NCBI GenBank assembly: GCA_016765495.1
Contig: JAESPV010000065.1
Location: 37,941 to 101,940, forward strand
Origin: Desulfocapsa sp.
GTDB lineage: Bacteria > Desulfobacterota > Desulfobulbia > Desulfobulbales > Desulfocapsaceae
Direction: 5' to 3'
Length of the DNA: 64,000 nt
Below, piece by piece: positions 45,982-53,872 of the stretch; within the stretch, counting starts at the first letter, position 1, and each line of letters starts with the position of its first letter. The notes under the pieces are model-generated. The model was not told the DNA's origin, ran no database searches, and saw nothing but the letters and a program-made list of their open reading frames with translations. A program made the position numbers and the translations under genes.

Positions 45982-46163
45982 GGGGGGTGAGCATCCTCTC
46001 TGTTTTATAAATTGTATTCAACAGAAAGGATTATCCCATTCAATTATTCAGATAGTGTTACCAATGTGCTAGAACTTGTTTAAGAATATGGTTGATCCGA
46101 CTAAAGCGTGTTTTTTACAGGTCCATAGATTTGTATGGCTGTGTTTTCTCCCTTCAGTCTTCC

Positions 46164-46646
46164 TTAGATCGACTCTCCCTTCCCCTCATGAAAGCTGACA
46201 ACGGCCTCTTTATTACGCGCAGCTATCTGACGGGCAACTTTAGCCGGAACAACTTCATATTTATCAGCAAGTTTAACAATAGCCAGCTGCCCATAGCTCA
46301 ACTGATCCACCATTTCAGCAGAGACAAAGATCCTTTCTATTCTGTTTTGCACAACAAAATGGAAGGCCTCCCCAAACTCATCCAGTTCCTGCCTGTTTTG
46401 TTCTATGAGTTGTTTTACCTGGGCCTTCTGTTCACGATGCAGCTTTTCCTCCGCACGCAATCTGTTTAATTCACGGTTACGTTCTGCCTGGACTCGCAGC
46501 TCTTCCTTGGCCTTCTTGCGAATATCAGACGAAACATCCTGCTTATTCTCTTTGCGGTTGAGATGTTTCTCCCGCTTAACCTTATTGGCCTGTTTCTTAT
46601 TGACCAAACCAGCTTTCAAAAGCTGATCCTGAAATGGATTTCCCAT
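46164..46646 (-). CDS. YaiL/DUF2058 family protein
   Basis: A 160-residue nucleoid- or ribosome-associated-type protein of the DUF2058 (YaiL) family. It starts MGNPFQDQLLKAGLVNKKQ, continues with a long, highly charged helical region (EELRVQAERNRELNRLRAEEKLHREQ) and ends with a small globular part (LSYGQLAIVKLADKYEVVPAKVARQIAARN). The ATG at 46646 is the family start; an open frame extends upstream. It is divergent from the ABC-F gene. Confidence 0.85.
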   Translation of the reverse strand: MGNPFQDQLLKAGLVNKKQANKVKREKHLNRKENKQDVSSDIRKKAKEELRVQAERNRELNRLRAEEKLHREQKAQVKQLIEQNRQELDEFGEAFHFVVQNRIERIFVSAEMVDQLSYGQLAIVKLADKYEVVPAKVARQIAARNKEAVVSFHEGKGESI

Positions 46647-46752
46647 GGTTATTATTTTCCTTACAAAGTATTCTGTCTCATTTGAAAAAAGCTTCACTTT
46701 AATCGATACAATGTCCAAACAACAGTTTTTCTTTACCCCCGGGACTCCCTCT

Positions 46753-48393
46753 ATGGTTCATCTTAATAATATCTCCAAACAATATGGCAGTCAGATTCTC
46801 TTTACTAAGGCAAGTTTGCAAATACTCCCCGGTATTCGTACCGGGATGGTGGGTCCAAACGGTGCAGGTAAAAGTACAATATTTCGCCTGATCACAGGTG
46901 AAGAAGAGCCAGATAAGGGTGAGATATCATGCTCAAAGAAAACAGTGCTCGGCTATTTTTCACAGGAAGTTGGAGAGATGAGTGGACGCTCTGCTCTTGA
47001 GGAAACCATGTCTGCAGTAGCAGCTGTAATTGATCTGGCACAGGAGATTCAGAAGATGGAAGCTGCTATGGCAGAACCCATGGAAGACAATGAGTTAGCA
47101 GCTCTGCTTGAACGATATGGAGATGCTCAGGAGGAATTTGAGCACCGGGGAGGCTATGATCTTGAAAGCCGGGCACAGGCAGTGCTCACAGGACTCGGCA
47201 TTGGCCCAGATGAGTACCACAGACCCGTTGAATCCTTCAGCGGGGGATGGAAGATGCGTATTGCGCTTGCCAGGATCCTCACCATCAATCCCGATGTACT
47301 GCTTCTCGATGAGCCCACAAATCACCTGGATATCGAATCTATTCTCTGGCTTGAAGACTGGCTCAAAAATGAATTTAAAGGCTCCGTGCTCATGACCAGT
47401 CATGACCGGATATTTATGAATTCCATAGTGAGCAGAATCATAGAGGTAAGCAACAAAACTGTCACCACCTACAGCGGCAACTATGATTTCTATCTTCGCG
47501 AACGTAAAATACGCAGGGATAATCTCCTTGCCAGCTACCGTCGTCAACAGGAAATGCTAGCCAAAGAAGAAGATTTTATTGCCCGCTTTGCAGCCCGTGT
47601 TTCACATGCAGCCCAGGTGCAATCACGAATCAAGAAGCTTGAGAAAATCGAACGTATCGAGCTTCCACCTGAGCAAAAAGTAATGCGCTTTGAATTTGCG
47701 GAGCCTCCACGCAGCGGAGATGATGTGGTAGCCATGGACAATCTTGCCAAATCCTGGATTTTAGATGATCAGAATACAAATACCAAAAAAGTATTCAGCG
47801 GAGTCTCCGGTATGATCAGACGTCAGGAAAAAATTGCGGTGGTGGGAGTAAATGGTGCCGGAAAATCAACATTTCTAAAAGTGCTTGCCGGTGAAACAGA
47901 AGCCACCTCGGGTACAGTAACTCTTGGAGCTAAGGTTACTGTTGGATATTTCAGCCAACATTCCATGGACATACTTGATGGAAACAGAACGGTCTTTGAG
48001 ACGATTCAGGAAGTTATGCCACAGGCTCATATCGGCATGATCCGTAACCTTTGTGCAGCTTTTCTCTTTCAAGGTGAAGATGCTGACAAACGCATTTCGC
48101 TCCTTTCAGGCGGGGAAAAAAGCCGTGTTGTACTCGCCACACTTCTGGCCCGCCCCCTCAACTTACTGATTCTTGATGAGCCAACCAACCACTTGGATAT
48201 GCAATCCCGGGAAATACTGCTGGAAGCATTGAAAAAATTCAAAGGCACGGTCATTCTTGTAAGCCATGACCGGCATTTTCTGCATTCACTGGTCGATCAC
48301 GTCATGGAAATTGACCATGGTAACATGCGTCTCTATGGAGGAGACTACAATTATTACCTTCAGAAATCAGCTGCGCTTGAGAAGAGAAAGTAA
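46753..48393 (+). CDS. ABC-F family ATPase
   Basis: A 546-residue soluble twin-ATPase that acts on the ribosome in the known family members. Both cassettes are complete: Walker A GPNGAGKST near 37 and GVNGAGKST near 365; signatures FSGGWKMRIALARIL and LSGGEKSRVVLATLL; Walker B LLLDEPTNHLD and LILDEPTNHLD. The linker between them is charged (RERKIRRDNLLASYRRQQEM). The ATG at 46753 matches the family start (MVHLNNISKQYGSQ), yet no ribosome-binding site precedes it; a frame is open up to 46645, which overlaps the divergent yaiL start. Confidence 0.92.
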   Translation: MVHLNNISKQYGSQILFTKASLQILPGIRTGMVGPNGAGKSTIFRLITGEEEPDKGEISCSKKTVLGYFSQEVGEMSGRSALEETMSAVAAVIDLAQEIQKMEAAMAEPMEDNELAALLERYGDAQEEFEHRGGYDLESRAQAVLTGLGIGPDEYHRPVESFSGGWKMRIALARILTINPDVLLLDEPTNHLDIESILWLEDWLKNEFKGSVLMTSHDRIFMNSIVSRIIEVSNKTVTTYSGNYDFYLRERKIRRDNLLASYRRQQEMLAKEEDFIARFAARVSHAAQVQSRIKKLEKIERIELPPEQKVMRFEFAEPPRSGDDVVAMDNLAKSWILDDQNTNTKKVFSGVSGMIRRQEKIAVVGVNGAGKSTFLKVLAGETEATSGTVTLGAKVTVGYFSQHSMDILDGNRTVFETIQEVMPQAHIGMIRNLCAAFLFQGEDADKRISLLSGGEKSRVVLATLLARPLNLLILDEPTNHLDMQSREILLEALKKFKGTVILVSHDRHFLHSLVDHVMEIDHGNMRLYGGDYNYYLQKSAALEKRK

Positions 48394-48433
48394 CATGTGC
48401 ATCCTTGTAGAGCTTAATTATTTTCGAATGACC

Positions 48434-48462
48434 CTTTTAATCTAAAGAGAATTCGGTATAAT
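48434..48462 (+). promoter_or_regulatory. candidate promoter of the diguanylate cyclase gene
   Basis: A perfect TATAAT (48457-48462) lies 46 bases before the ATG. The best -35 hexamer at 17-base spacing is a weak CTTTTA (48434-48439). Confidence 0.4.
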
Positions 48463-48508
48463 AAGAAAAGCGACAAAAAACAACGTTTCTGCCTAACTAC
48501 AAGGACAA

Positions 48509-49543
48509 ATGAAACAACTTCCAGCCAATTATTCCGGTCGAATTCTCAAGGGTGTGTTTAGTTACACCCTGAAAAAACGAACTCTCTCTGTTATCCAGGC
48601 TTCCGCGGCATTTGATACCTACAACTTCCCGTTAATGCCATATATAACCGCCTGGAACCAGGAGGACAATACCATCTGGTATGAATTCGTTGGCCAGCAG
48701 TTTCTAGACCTGTTGGAAACAAATGCTACAGATATTTCCAAAGTTTTCAGAGACTCTATTCAGGATCAGCGCATCTTCCACTATACCGACCTGTCACAAT
48801 CGGAAGTAGAAGAAGAGATCATCACCCGCCAGCAGATCTCCAGGAAACGGCACAATCTGCGCAGAAATGTGCAGATGAATAAACAGATTGAAGCAGTATA
48901 CCAGATTATTTTACCCTCCGACAGAACCATATGGCTTAAAGACCGGGGACGAATCGAGAACTTTCCAAATGATACCATTACGTTAACGTACGGGTGCCTC
49001 ACTGACGTCACCAAGGAAATGGAACAAAAGGAATTACTGGAACATATCGGATATTTTGATGACCTCACGGGACTTCCCAAAAGAAACATTATGAGAAAAC
49101 TCTTTGAGGTTAGAACTGGTGAGAGACAAAGGGGCTACATTAATGAATTCTCCATTCTTATGATAGATATAGATCATTTCAAGTCGATAAATGATACCCA
49201 TGGTCACCAAATGGGTGATTTCGTCCTTAAAGAATTGGCTTCACTCATGAGTTCATTAAAACGAAAAGAAGAAGATATTGGTCGCTATGGTGGGGAAGAA
49301 TTTTATGGGATTAGTCGGGGAAACAATCAGAGCGGTGTAGAATTTGCAGAAAGAATGCGCCGCAATATTGAAAACCACACCTTTTCCCACAATGGTACAG
49401 ATCTTCACATCACAATATCTACCGGAGTCGCCTCTACAGAGGAATTCGATCAATGCGGAATGGATAGCCTCCTTGCCCTTGCGGATAAACGGTTGTACCA
49501 GGCAAAGCACGAAGGAAGAAACAAAGTTATAGGATCCCTGTAA
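48509..49543 (+). CDS. PAS-like/GGDEF diguanylate cyclase
   Basis: A 344-residue soluble protein that should make cyclic di-GMP. The N-terminal 175 residues look like a PAS-type sensor (VIQASAAFDTYNFP, then YGCLTDVTKEMEQKE just before the cyclase, as in PAC motifs). The GGDEF domain has the standard FDDLTGLPKR entry, LMIDIDHFKSINDTHGH metal-binding segment, and active GGEEF at 261-265. The product-inhibition I-site, normally RxxD five residues earlier, reads R252-K-E-E and so is probably inactive. An AAGGAC ribosome-binding site precedes the ATG. Confidence 0.92.
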   Translation: MKQLPANYSGRILKGVFSYTLKKRTLSVIQASAAFDTYNFPLMPYITAWNQEDNTIWYEFVGQQFLDLLETNATDISKVFRDSIQDQRIFHYTDLSQSEVEEEIITRQQISRKRHNLRRNVQMNKQIEAVYQIILPSDRTIWLKDRGRIENFPNDTITLTYGCLTDVTKEMEQKELLEHIGYFDDLTGLPKRNIMRKLFEVRTGERQRGYINEFSILMIDIDHFKSINDTHGHQMGDFVLKELASLMSSLKRKEEDIGRYGGEEFYGISRGNNQSGVEFAERMRRNIENHTFSHNGTDLHITISTGVASTEEFDQCGMDSLLALADKRLYQAKHEGRNKVIGSL

Positions 49544-49569
49544 ATTCTTTTGGTATTTTTTTGAAAAGA

Positions 49570-49602
49570 GTACCGGCTCACCGTTCATCACCGGTGTTAG
49601 TT
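49570..49602 (+). repeat. interspersed repeat, copy 2 of 2
   Basis: It matches 26290-26322 at 27 of 33 positions with an identical 14-base core at 49580-49593. It also forms ACCGG...CCGGT, a small inverted repeat, between the convergent cyclase and TPR genes, and reaches into the stop codon of the latter. Confidence 0.45.
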
Positions 49603-50694
49603 GGTTATTTGTGCTCCAGACTCCCCGACCTGACGCTCACGTAAAGATTGCACCTTCTCAACAATTACCTTTGCCCGTTCAATTTTACTTTTCACCGTTT
49701 CATTTTCTGGATCAAGCTCAATAATAGTTTGCCAGATTTTAATCGCCTGTTCATACTCTCCGGCCCGATAAGAAGAATCTCCGACGGACAACTCTTCCTG
49801 CACATATTCACTGATTTCCTTGTCCAGGCGTTCCTGCATCAGTTCCGCTGCCACGCTCTTCTTCATCTCCGGTGTCAAGCGGAAAAGATAACGCTTCGCC
49901 CCGGATAAGTCCCCTGTCGCCATTGCTTTATTGAAGGATTCAAAACATTTCTTGTCCTTGCTTCGAGCATGTTTTTTCCTGTCTTTTTGCTTCTTGAGAG
50001 TTTTTTCCTTGAGCTGCCTGTTCAAACGGTTCATTTCAGAATCTGCTGCAGGACTCGGCGCAAGTTTTACAACAAGAGGAATGATTTGACTAGCCATGGC
50101 AAGATTTTTTTCTGTCAGCATTTGTTCACCACGTTGCAGCAACTGCTGAGCAACTTCTTTAGTTGCTTTCTGCACACGGACATATCGCTGGTGGATCGTC
50201 TTATCACCCGGATCACTTTCGTGAAGATGCTGCAATAGAGGAAGCCTCTTTTGCAGGCACTCACCAGTTACAATGAGTTCTTCAAGCTCCAACGCATCCA
50301 TTCTGCCACGCAACCGCTGAAGCATAGCTCGCTCAGCATCTTTAAGATTCCTGGAATGACCACTCTTTTCCAATGCCTCTTCATAGCTGAGTCTGGCTGC
50401 GGGCCATTCATTATTCCGTTCCAGTTCCAGAGCACGGGAAACAATCTGTTTTTCATAGGATCGAAGTGAATCCATGACCATCTTCCGTTTTTTCTCAAGC
50501 GCCATGGCCTCCGGGTGCTCCGGGGGAGTATCTGCAATAAGAGTAAGAGCCTTCCCGAAATCCTGACCAGCCAGATATTGATCAAGCATTTCTAAACGAT
50601 CTTTTTCGGAATTAAAAAAACCAGGCTGGGCACACCCCTGGAGCAAAAACAACAGAAAGATGAGGAGAAGTAGAGGAAGAGTAGGATGCTTCAT
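49597..50694 (-). CDS. TPR-type lipoprotein
   Basis: A 365-residue exported lipoprotein with a leucine-rich signal and lipobox FLLQGC (C21). The mature part is almost entirely helical, with tetratricopeptide-like units. The clearest are AGEYEQAIKIWQTIIELDPEN near 315-335 and LSYEEALEKSGHSRNLKDAERA near 110-130. A very basic linker (KEKTLKKQKDRKKHARSKDKK) lies about 240-260. It starts 7 bp after the stop of the adenylate cyclase gene, so they are likely cotranscribed and may form one signalling or envelope unit. Confidence 0.7.
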   Translation of the reverse strand: MKHPTLPLLLLIFLLFLLQGCAQPGFFNSEKDRLEMLDQYLAGQDFGKALTLIADTPPEHPEAMALEKKRKMVMDSLRSYEKQIVSRALELERNNEWPAARLSYEEALEKSGHSRNLKDAERAMLQRLRGRMDALELEELIVTGECLQKRLPLLQHLHESDPGDKTIHQRYVRVQKATKEVAQQLLQRGEQMLTEKNLAMASQIIPLVVKLAPSPAADSEMNRLNRQLKEKTLKKQKDRKKHARSKDKKCFESFNKAMATGDLSGAKRYLFRLTPEMKKSVAAELMQERLDKEISEYVQEELSVGDSSYRAGEYEQAIKIWQTIIELDPENETVKSKIERAKVIVEKVQSLRERQVGESGAQITN

Positions 50695-50701
50695 AACTCT
50701 A

Positions 50702-52174
50702 TTAATGCACCATACCAGAAGTATCCATTTCGGAAAGCTCGACAGCAGATACAAGTTCCATCCGAGGCTCAATCATCCATATTTCAACAGGATTGGCCTT
50801 GCCACGCAGTCGAATAGTCTTCGCCAGACTGGTTTCGTAGTGTTTAGCAAGCGACAGCGAATCGTGCAGATCCCGGGTAACAAATACCTGCCCGGCAGTT
50901 GCAATGGCTGAAAGACGCGCAGCAAGGTTCACAGAATCACCGATAACAGTATATTCCATACGCCTTTCCGAACCCATGTTGCCAGCAAGCATAACACCGG
51001 AATTAATAGCAACACTAAAATTCACCGTAATCATCCCTGAATCCTGTCGTTCTTGATTAAAGTCTATTATGGCTCGTTGAATTTCAAGCCCGCAGCGAAT
51101 TCCGTTTATTCCATGTTCTTCATCAGGAATGGGTGCGCCAAAAAGAATCATGGCGCAATCGCCGATATATTTGTCAATATGCCCATTATGCTCACCGGCA
51201 ATCTTATCTATAAGAGTAAAATAATCGTTCAGCAGTTTATTAAGAGCCCCCGGCTCAAGCTTTTCGCTAAGACGAGTAAACCCTGCAATATCTGCAAAAA
51301 GTACCGTAGCTTCCACATGACTGCCTCCAAGGCCGCTTGTCACATCATCCATCACAGTAGATGCCACATCATGTGAAACATAACGGGAAAAGGTTTGCTC
51401 CACCTGTTCCTTTTTTGCAAGCCCTTCTGTCATGGTATTCAAAGAACGCATAAGCTGACCCAGTTCATCTGTACGGTAATCTTTAAAACGAAACTGATAA
51501 TTTCCCTGGGAAATTTCGTACGTTCCATCCACAAGTTGCTGTACTGGACGGGACAAGCGTCTGCCAATCAAAATAGCAACACCAATACCAAGGACAACCA
51601 TTAGAACAGTAATCAGTAAAATAGTTCGCAGGGTGTTTCCGTAGGCAGCCCCCATAAAGGAACGATCAAAGGTGAGAACGCAGTACCCGACTGTTAAATC
51701 CTGATACCAGATCTCATTGACATAGGAACTGAGATCAAAATGCTCCTGTTCACCCAGTGACCAATGCAGGGGGGAGTGAGCAGCAAGGATATCAACTGGA
51801 TTCTTACGGGGGAGCACCCCCATACTGGAAAGCAGCACTGACTGGTCAGAATAAATGGAGACGCCTTCTATCCCTTCGTTATAAACCAGGTTAGTAATGA
51901 GCTGTTCCACGGCTTGAAGATCTCCGGCCAGAACAGGCTCAATAGCTGCGACAGCCAACTGATCTCCAAGTGCTGTTGCGTAGGCATCTGTCTGCTGATC
52001 AAAGACATGGCTCTGGTTACCCAAAATAAGAAGACTGAGCAGCCCCATACCTATAATAATGACGCCTGTCATTATTGAGGCAAGCTTAATAGCGATTGAC
52101 GGAGCAACCTCTCCTGTAGGAAACGTTGTTGACTTTTGTTTTTTGCTTTCTGTTTGTACTATTTCTTCAGCCAT
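50702..52174 (-). CDS. membrane-bound class III adenylate cyclase with HAMP
   Basis: A 490-residue sensor cyclase. Two membrane helices (about 32-52 and 183-204) enclose a periplasmic sensor of about 125 residues. A HAMP segment (LIGRRLSRPVQQLVDG, then DELGQLMRSLNTM) leads into a class III cyclase domain with metal-binding D295 (FADIAGFTRL) and D339 (DKYIGDCAMILFG), and the C-terminal signature MEYTVIGDSVNLAARL. The K335 / D of VIGDSVN pair is that of ATP-specific enzymes, so cAMP is the likely product. It is coupled to a TPR lipoprotein downstream. Confidence 0.9.
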   Translation of the reverse strand: MAEEIVQTESKKQKSTTFPTGEVAPSIAIKLASIMTGVIIIGMGLLSLLILGNQSHVFDQQTDAYATALGDQLAVAAIEPVLAGDLQAVEQLITNLVYNEGIEGVSIYSDQSVLLSSMGVLPRKNPVDILAAHSPLHWSLGEQEHFDLSSYVNEIWYQDLTVGYCVLTFDRSFMGAAYGNTLRTILLITVLMVVLGIGVAILIGRRLSRPVQQLVDGTYEISQGNYQFRFKDYRTDELGQLMRSLNTMTEGLAKKEQVEQTFSRYVSHDVASTVMDDVTSGLGGSHVEATVLFADIAGFTRLSEKLEPGALNKLLNDYFTLIDKIAGEHNGHIDKYIGDCAMILFGAPIPDEEHGINGIRCGLEIQRAIIDFNQERQDSGMITVNFSVAINSGVMLAGNMGSERRMEYTVIGDSVNLAARLSAIATAGQVFVTRDLHDSLSLAKHYETSLAKTIRLRGKANPVEIWMIEPRMELVSAVELSEMDTSGMVH

Positions 52175-52216
52175 AGCCTATATATCGGCACCTGTGTTGT
52201 TTTTCGATAGAATAAT

Positions 52217-52241
52217 ATGCCCTGCGGGCAGAAGGTATTCG
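52217..52241 (+). repeat. REP-like palindromic repeat, copy 2 of 2
   Basis: ATGCCCTGCGGGCAGAAGG plus TATTCG matches the reverse complement of 38148-38172 at 23 of 25 positions and contains the hairpin TGCCC-TGC-GGGCA. It lies in the gap between the divergent cyclase and acyltransferase genes. Confidence 0.5.
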
Positions 52242-52356
52242 CTATTTACATCGCAGAGAAACTTACCAGCAGTCAATTCTTCTTGTCCTCACTCTTTGTT
52301 CATTGTACTCTTGCCAGTATACACTGATACATTCAAAATACACCTGAAAATCATTC

Positions 52357-53133
52357 ATGGAAAAACTCACATATACCGACAACCATTACCATACATCTAA
52401 AGACGCAAGCTCTTTCTGGGGACGACTCTTTCCATCCTTCTCTTTTTATACAAGTTTTCTTGCTAATATTTACTTTTCCAGCAGAAAAGCCAAATGCGGG
52501 AAATATGATGATGAAGCGTGGTGCCTGTCAAGTCTCAAGGTACTTCAGGCACTTGAACGAACCGGATTGCAGATCTCAATCAGCGGGATCGAGCACCTTC
52601 AGGCACTGAAAACTCCCTGTGTAATTGTTGGTAACCATGTGAGTATGATGGATACCGTGATCGTACCAGCCATTGTTGCTCAGGAAATCCCAATGACCTT
52701 TATTATAAAAGAAAGTCTTATGGATTATCCGGTATTCAAACATGTTATGCGCTCGCGTAATCCCATTGCACTGAGCAGGAAAAACCCCCGGGAAGATCTG
52801 AAAAAAGTGCTCCATGAGGGACAGAAACGGTTGGAACAGGGAATATCCGTCGCTGTTTTTCCACAGACCACAAGAGGAACAGATTTCAATCCGAAACAAT
52901 TCAACAGTATCGGTGTTAAACTTGCCCTGAAAGCAGGTGTTCCGGTTCTTCCCCTGGCGCTAAAAACAGATGCCTGGACAAATGGCAGGCTAATCAAAGA
53001 CCTGGGACGGATTCATCCTGAAGTATCCACACACTTTGCCTTTGATGCACCAATCACAGTGCAGGACAAGGGAAAGGAAGAACACCGGCAAATAATCGAA
53101 TTTATCAGTAAAAAACTTAAAAGTTGGCTATAG
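52357..53133 (+). CDS. PlsC-like acyltransferase
   Basis: A 258-residue member of the lysophosphatidic acid acyltransferase family, which acylates glycerophospholipid precursors or related lipids at the membrane. The HX4D catalytic motif is VGNHVSMMDT (H94, D99). Later blocks are FPQTTRGTDFNPKQF (family motif with the arginine/glycine pair) and VPVLPLALKTDAW. A hydrophobic stretch about 27-42 may anchor it. There is no clear ribosome-binding site at this ATG. Its 3' end overlaps the convergent BatE gene by 17 bp. Confidence 0.85.
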   Translation: MEKLTYTDNHYHTSKDASSFWGRLFPSFSFYTSFLANIYFSSRKAKCGKYDDEAWCLSSLKVLQALERTGLQISISGIEHLQALKTPCVIVGNHVSMMDTVIVPAIVAQEIPMTFIIKESLMDYPVFKHVMRSRNPIALSRKNPREDLKKVLHEGQKRLEQGISVAVFPQTTRGTDFNPKQFNSIGVKLALKAGVPVLPLALKTDAWTNGRLIKDLGRIHPEVSTHFAFDAPITVQDKGKEEHRQIIEFISKKLKSWL

Positions 53134-53872
53134 ATTCAAAGGCATCCGCTACCAGCCAGCCACTGCGGCCTGCCTCATCCACAACTAGAACATAGTTATT
53201 GTGTTTTTTTCCGGGATGCAGCAGTCGTCCTTCCTGAATGGTTCCTATGGAGCTAGCAGAGTCGAAAGGTGAGACCCTTAGCCGTGCATCAGCGGCCACC
53301 ACAACACCATCGTGCCAGTGCCGATATTGTCCAATTGCTCCTGAGCATGCTGTGGCCATAACAAAGAGCAATGTGACAGCTATCCCATGGCGAGATGATC
53401 TTTTCAATCCATACGAAAATGGAAGCAGCAGGACTCCTGCAAAAACAACAAAAGCAACTGCAGCCACGGCAATCCACTGATTCAGTGCCAGTAAAGTAAC
53501 AAAACGCTGCCCCAAAGATTGTTCTTCCTGAAAGAGCCCATTCTCCTTGCGTACACGTTCTAGGTTTCCACGAATATCAGAGTCCCCCGGTGCAAGTCGT
53601 AATGCCCGTTCATAGTTGAGAATGGCTCTACCGACTTGTCCGGCCTGAGCGTAACTGTTTCCAAGATTGTAAAGAAGCGCAGGCGATATTCCCTGGGTAG
53701 CCAAAGCTTCAAATCCTTCAATAGCCTGCCTGTATTCGCCCTTGTTGTACGCTGAAACGGCATCCTGAAACCGGGTTTGCTGCGCTTGTTCATCTGCCCA
53801 TGCATTCTGACTGCAAAAAACAAGCAACAGGCAACAGCATAATCCCATTAACGACTGATAAAAAGATCTCAT
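53117..53872 (-). CDS. batE: BatE-like TPR/SH3 protein
   Basis: A 251-residue envelope protein: signal peptide (LMGLCCCLLLVFCSQNAWA), two TPR units (AVSAYNKGEYRQAIEGFEAL, ALLYNLGNSYAQAGQVGRAI, then ALRLAPGD), two membrane helices (about 128-150 and 165-182) and a C-terminal SH3b-like domain (ADARLRVSPFDSASSIGTIQEG, then GRSGWLVADAF). This is the BatE arrangement of Bacteroides aerotolerance operons. Its start overlaps the batD stop by ATGA. Last gene of the MoxR/Bat operon. Confidence 0.85.
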   Translation of the reverse strand: MRSFYQSLMGLCCCLLLVFCSQNAWADEQAQQTRFQDAVSAYNKGEYRQAIEGFEALATQGISPALLYNLGNSYAQAGQVGRAILNYERALRLAPGDSDIRGNLERVRKENGLFQEEQSLGQRFVTLLALNQWIAVAAVAFVVFAGVLLLPFSYGLKRSSRHGIAVTLLFVMATACSGAIGQYRHWHDGVVVAADARLRVSPFDSASSIGTIQEGRLLHPGKKHNNYVLVVDEAGRSGWLVADAFESIANF

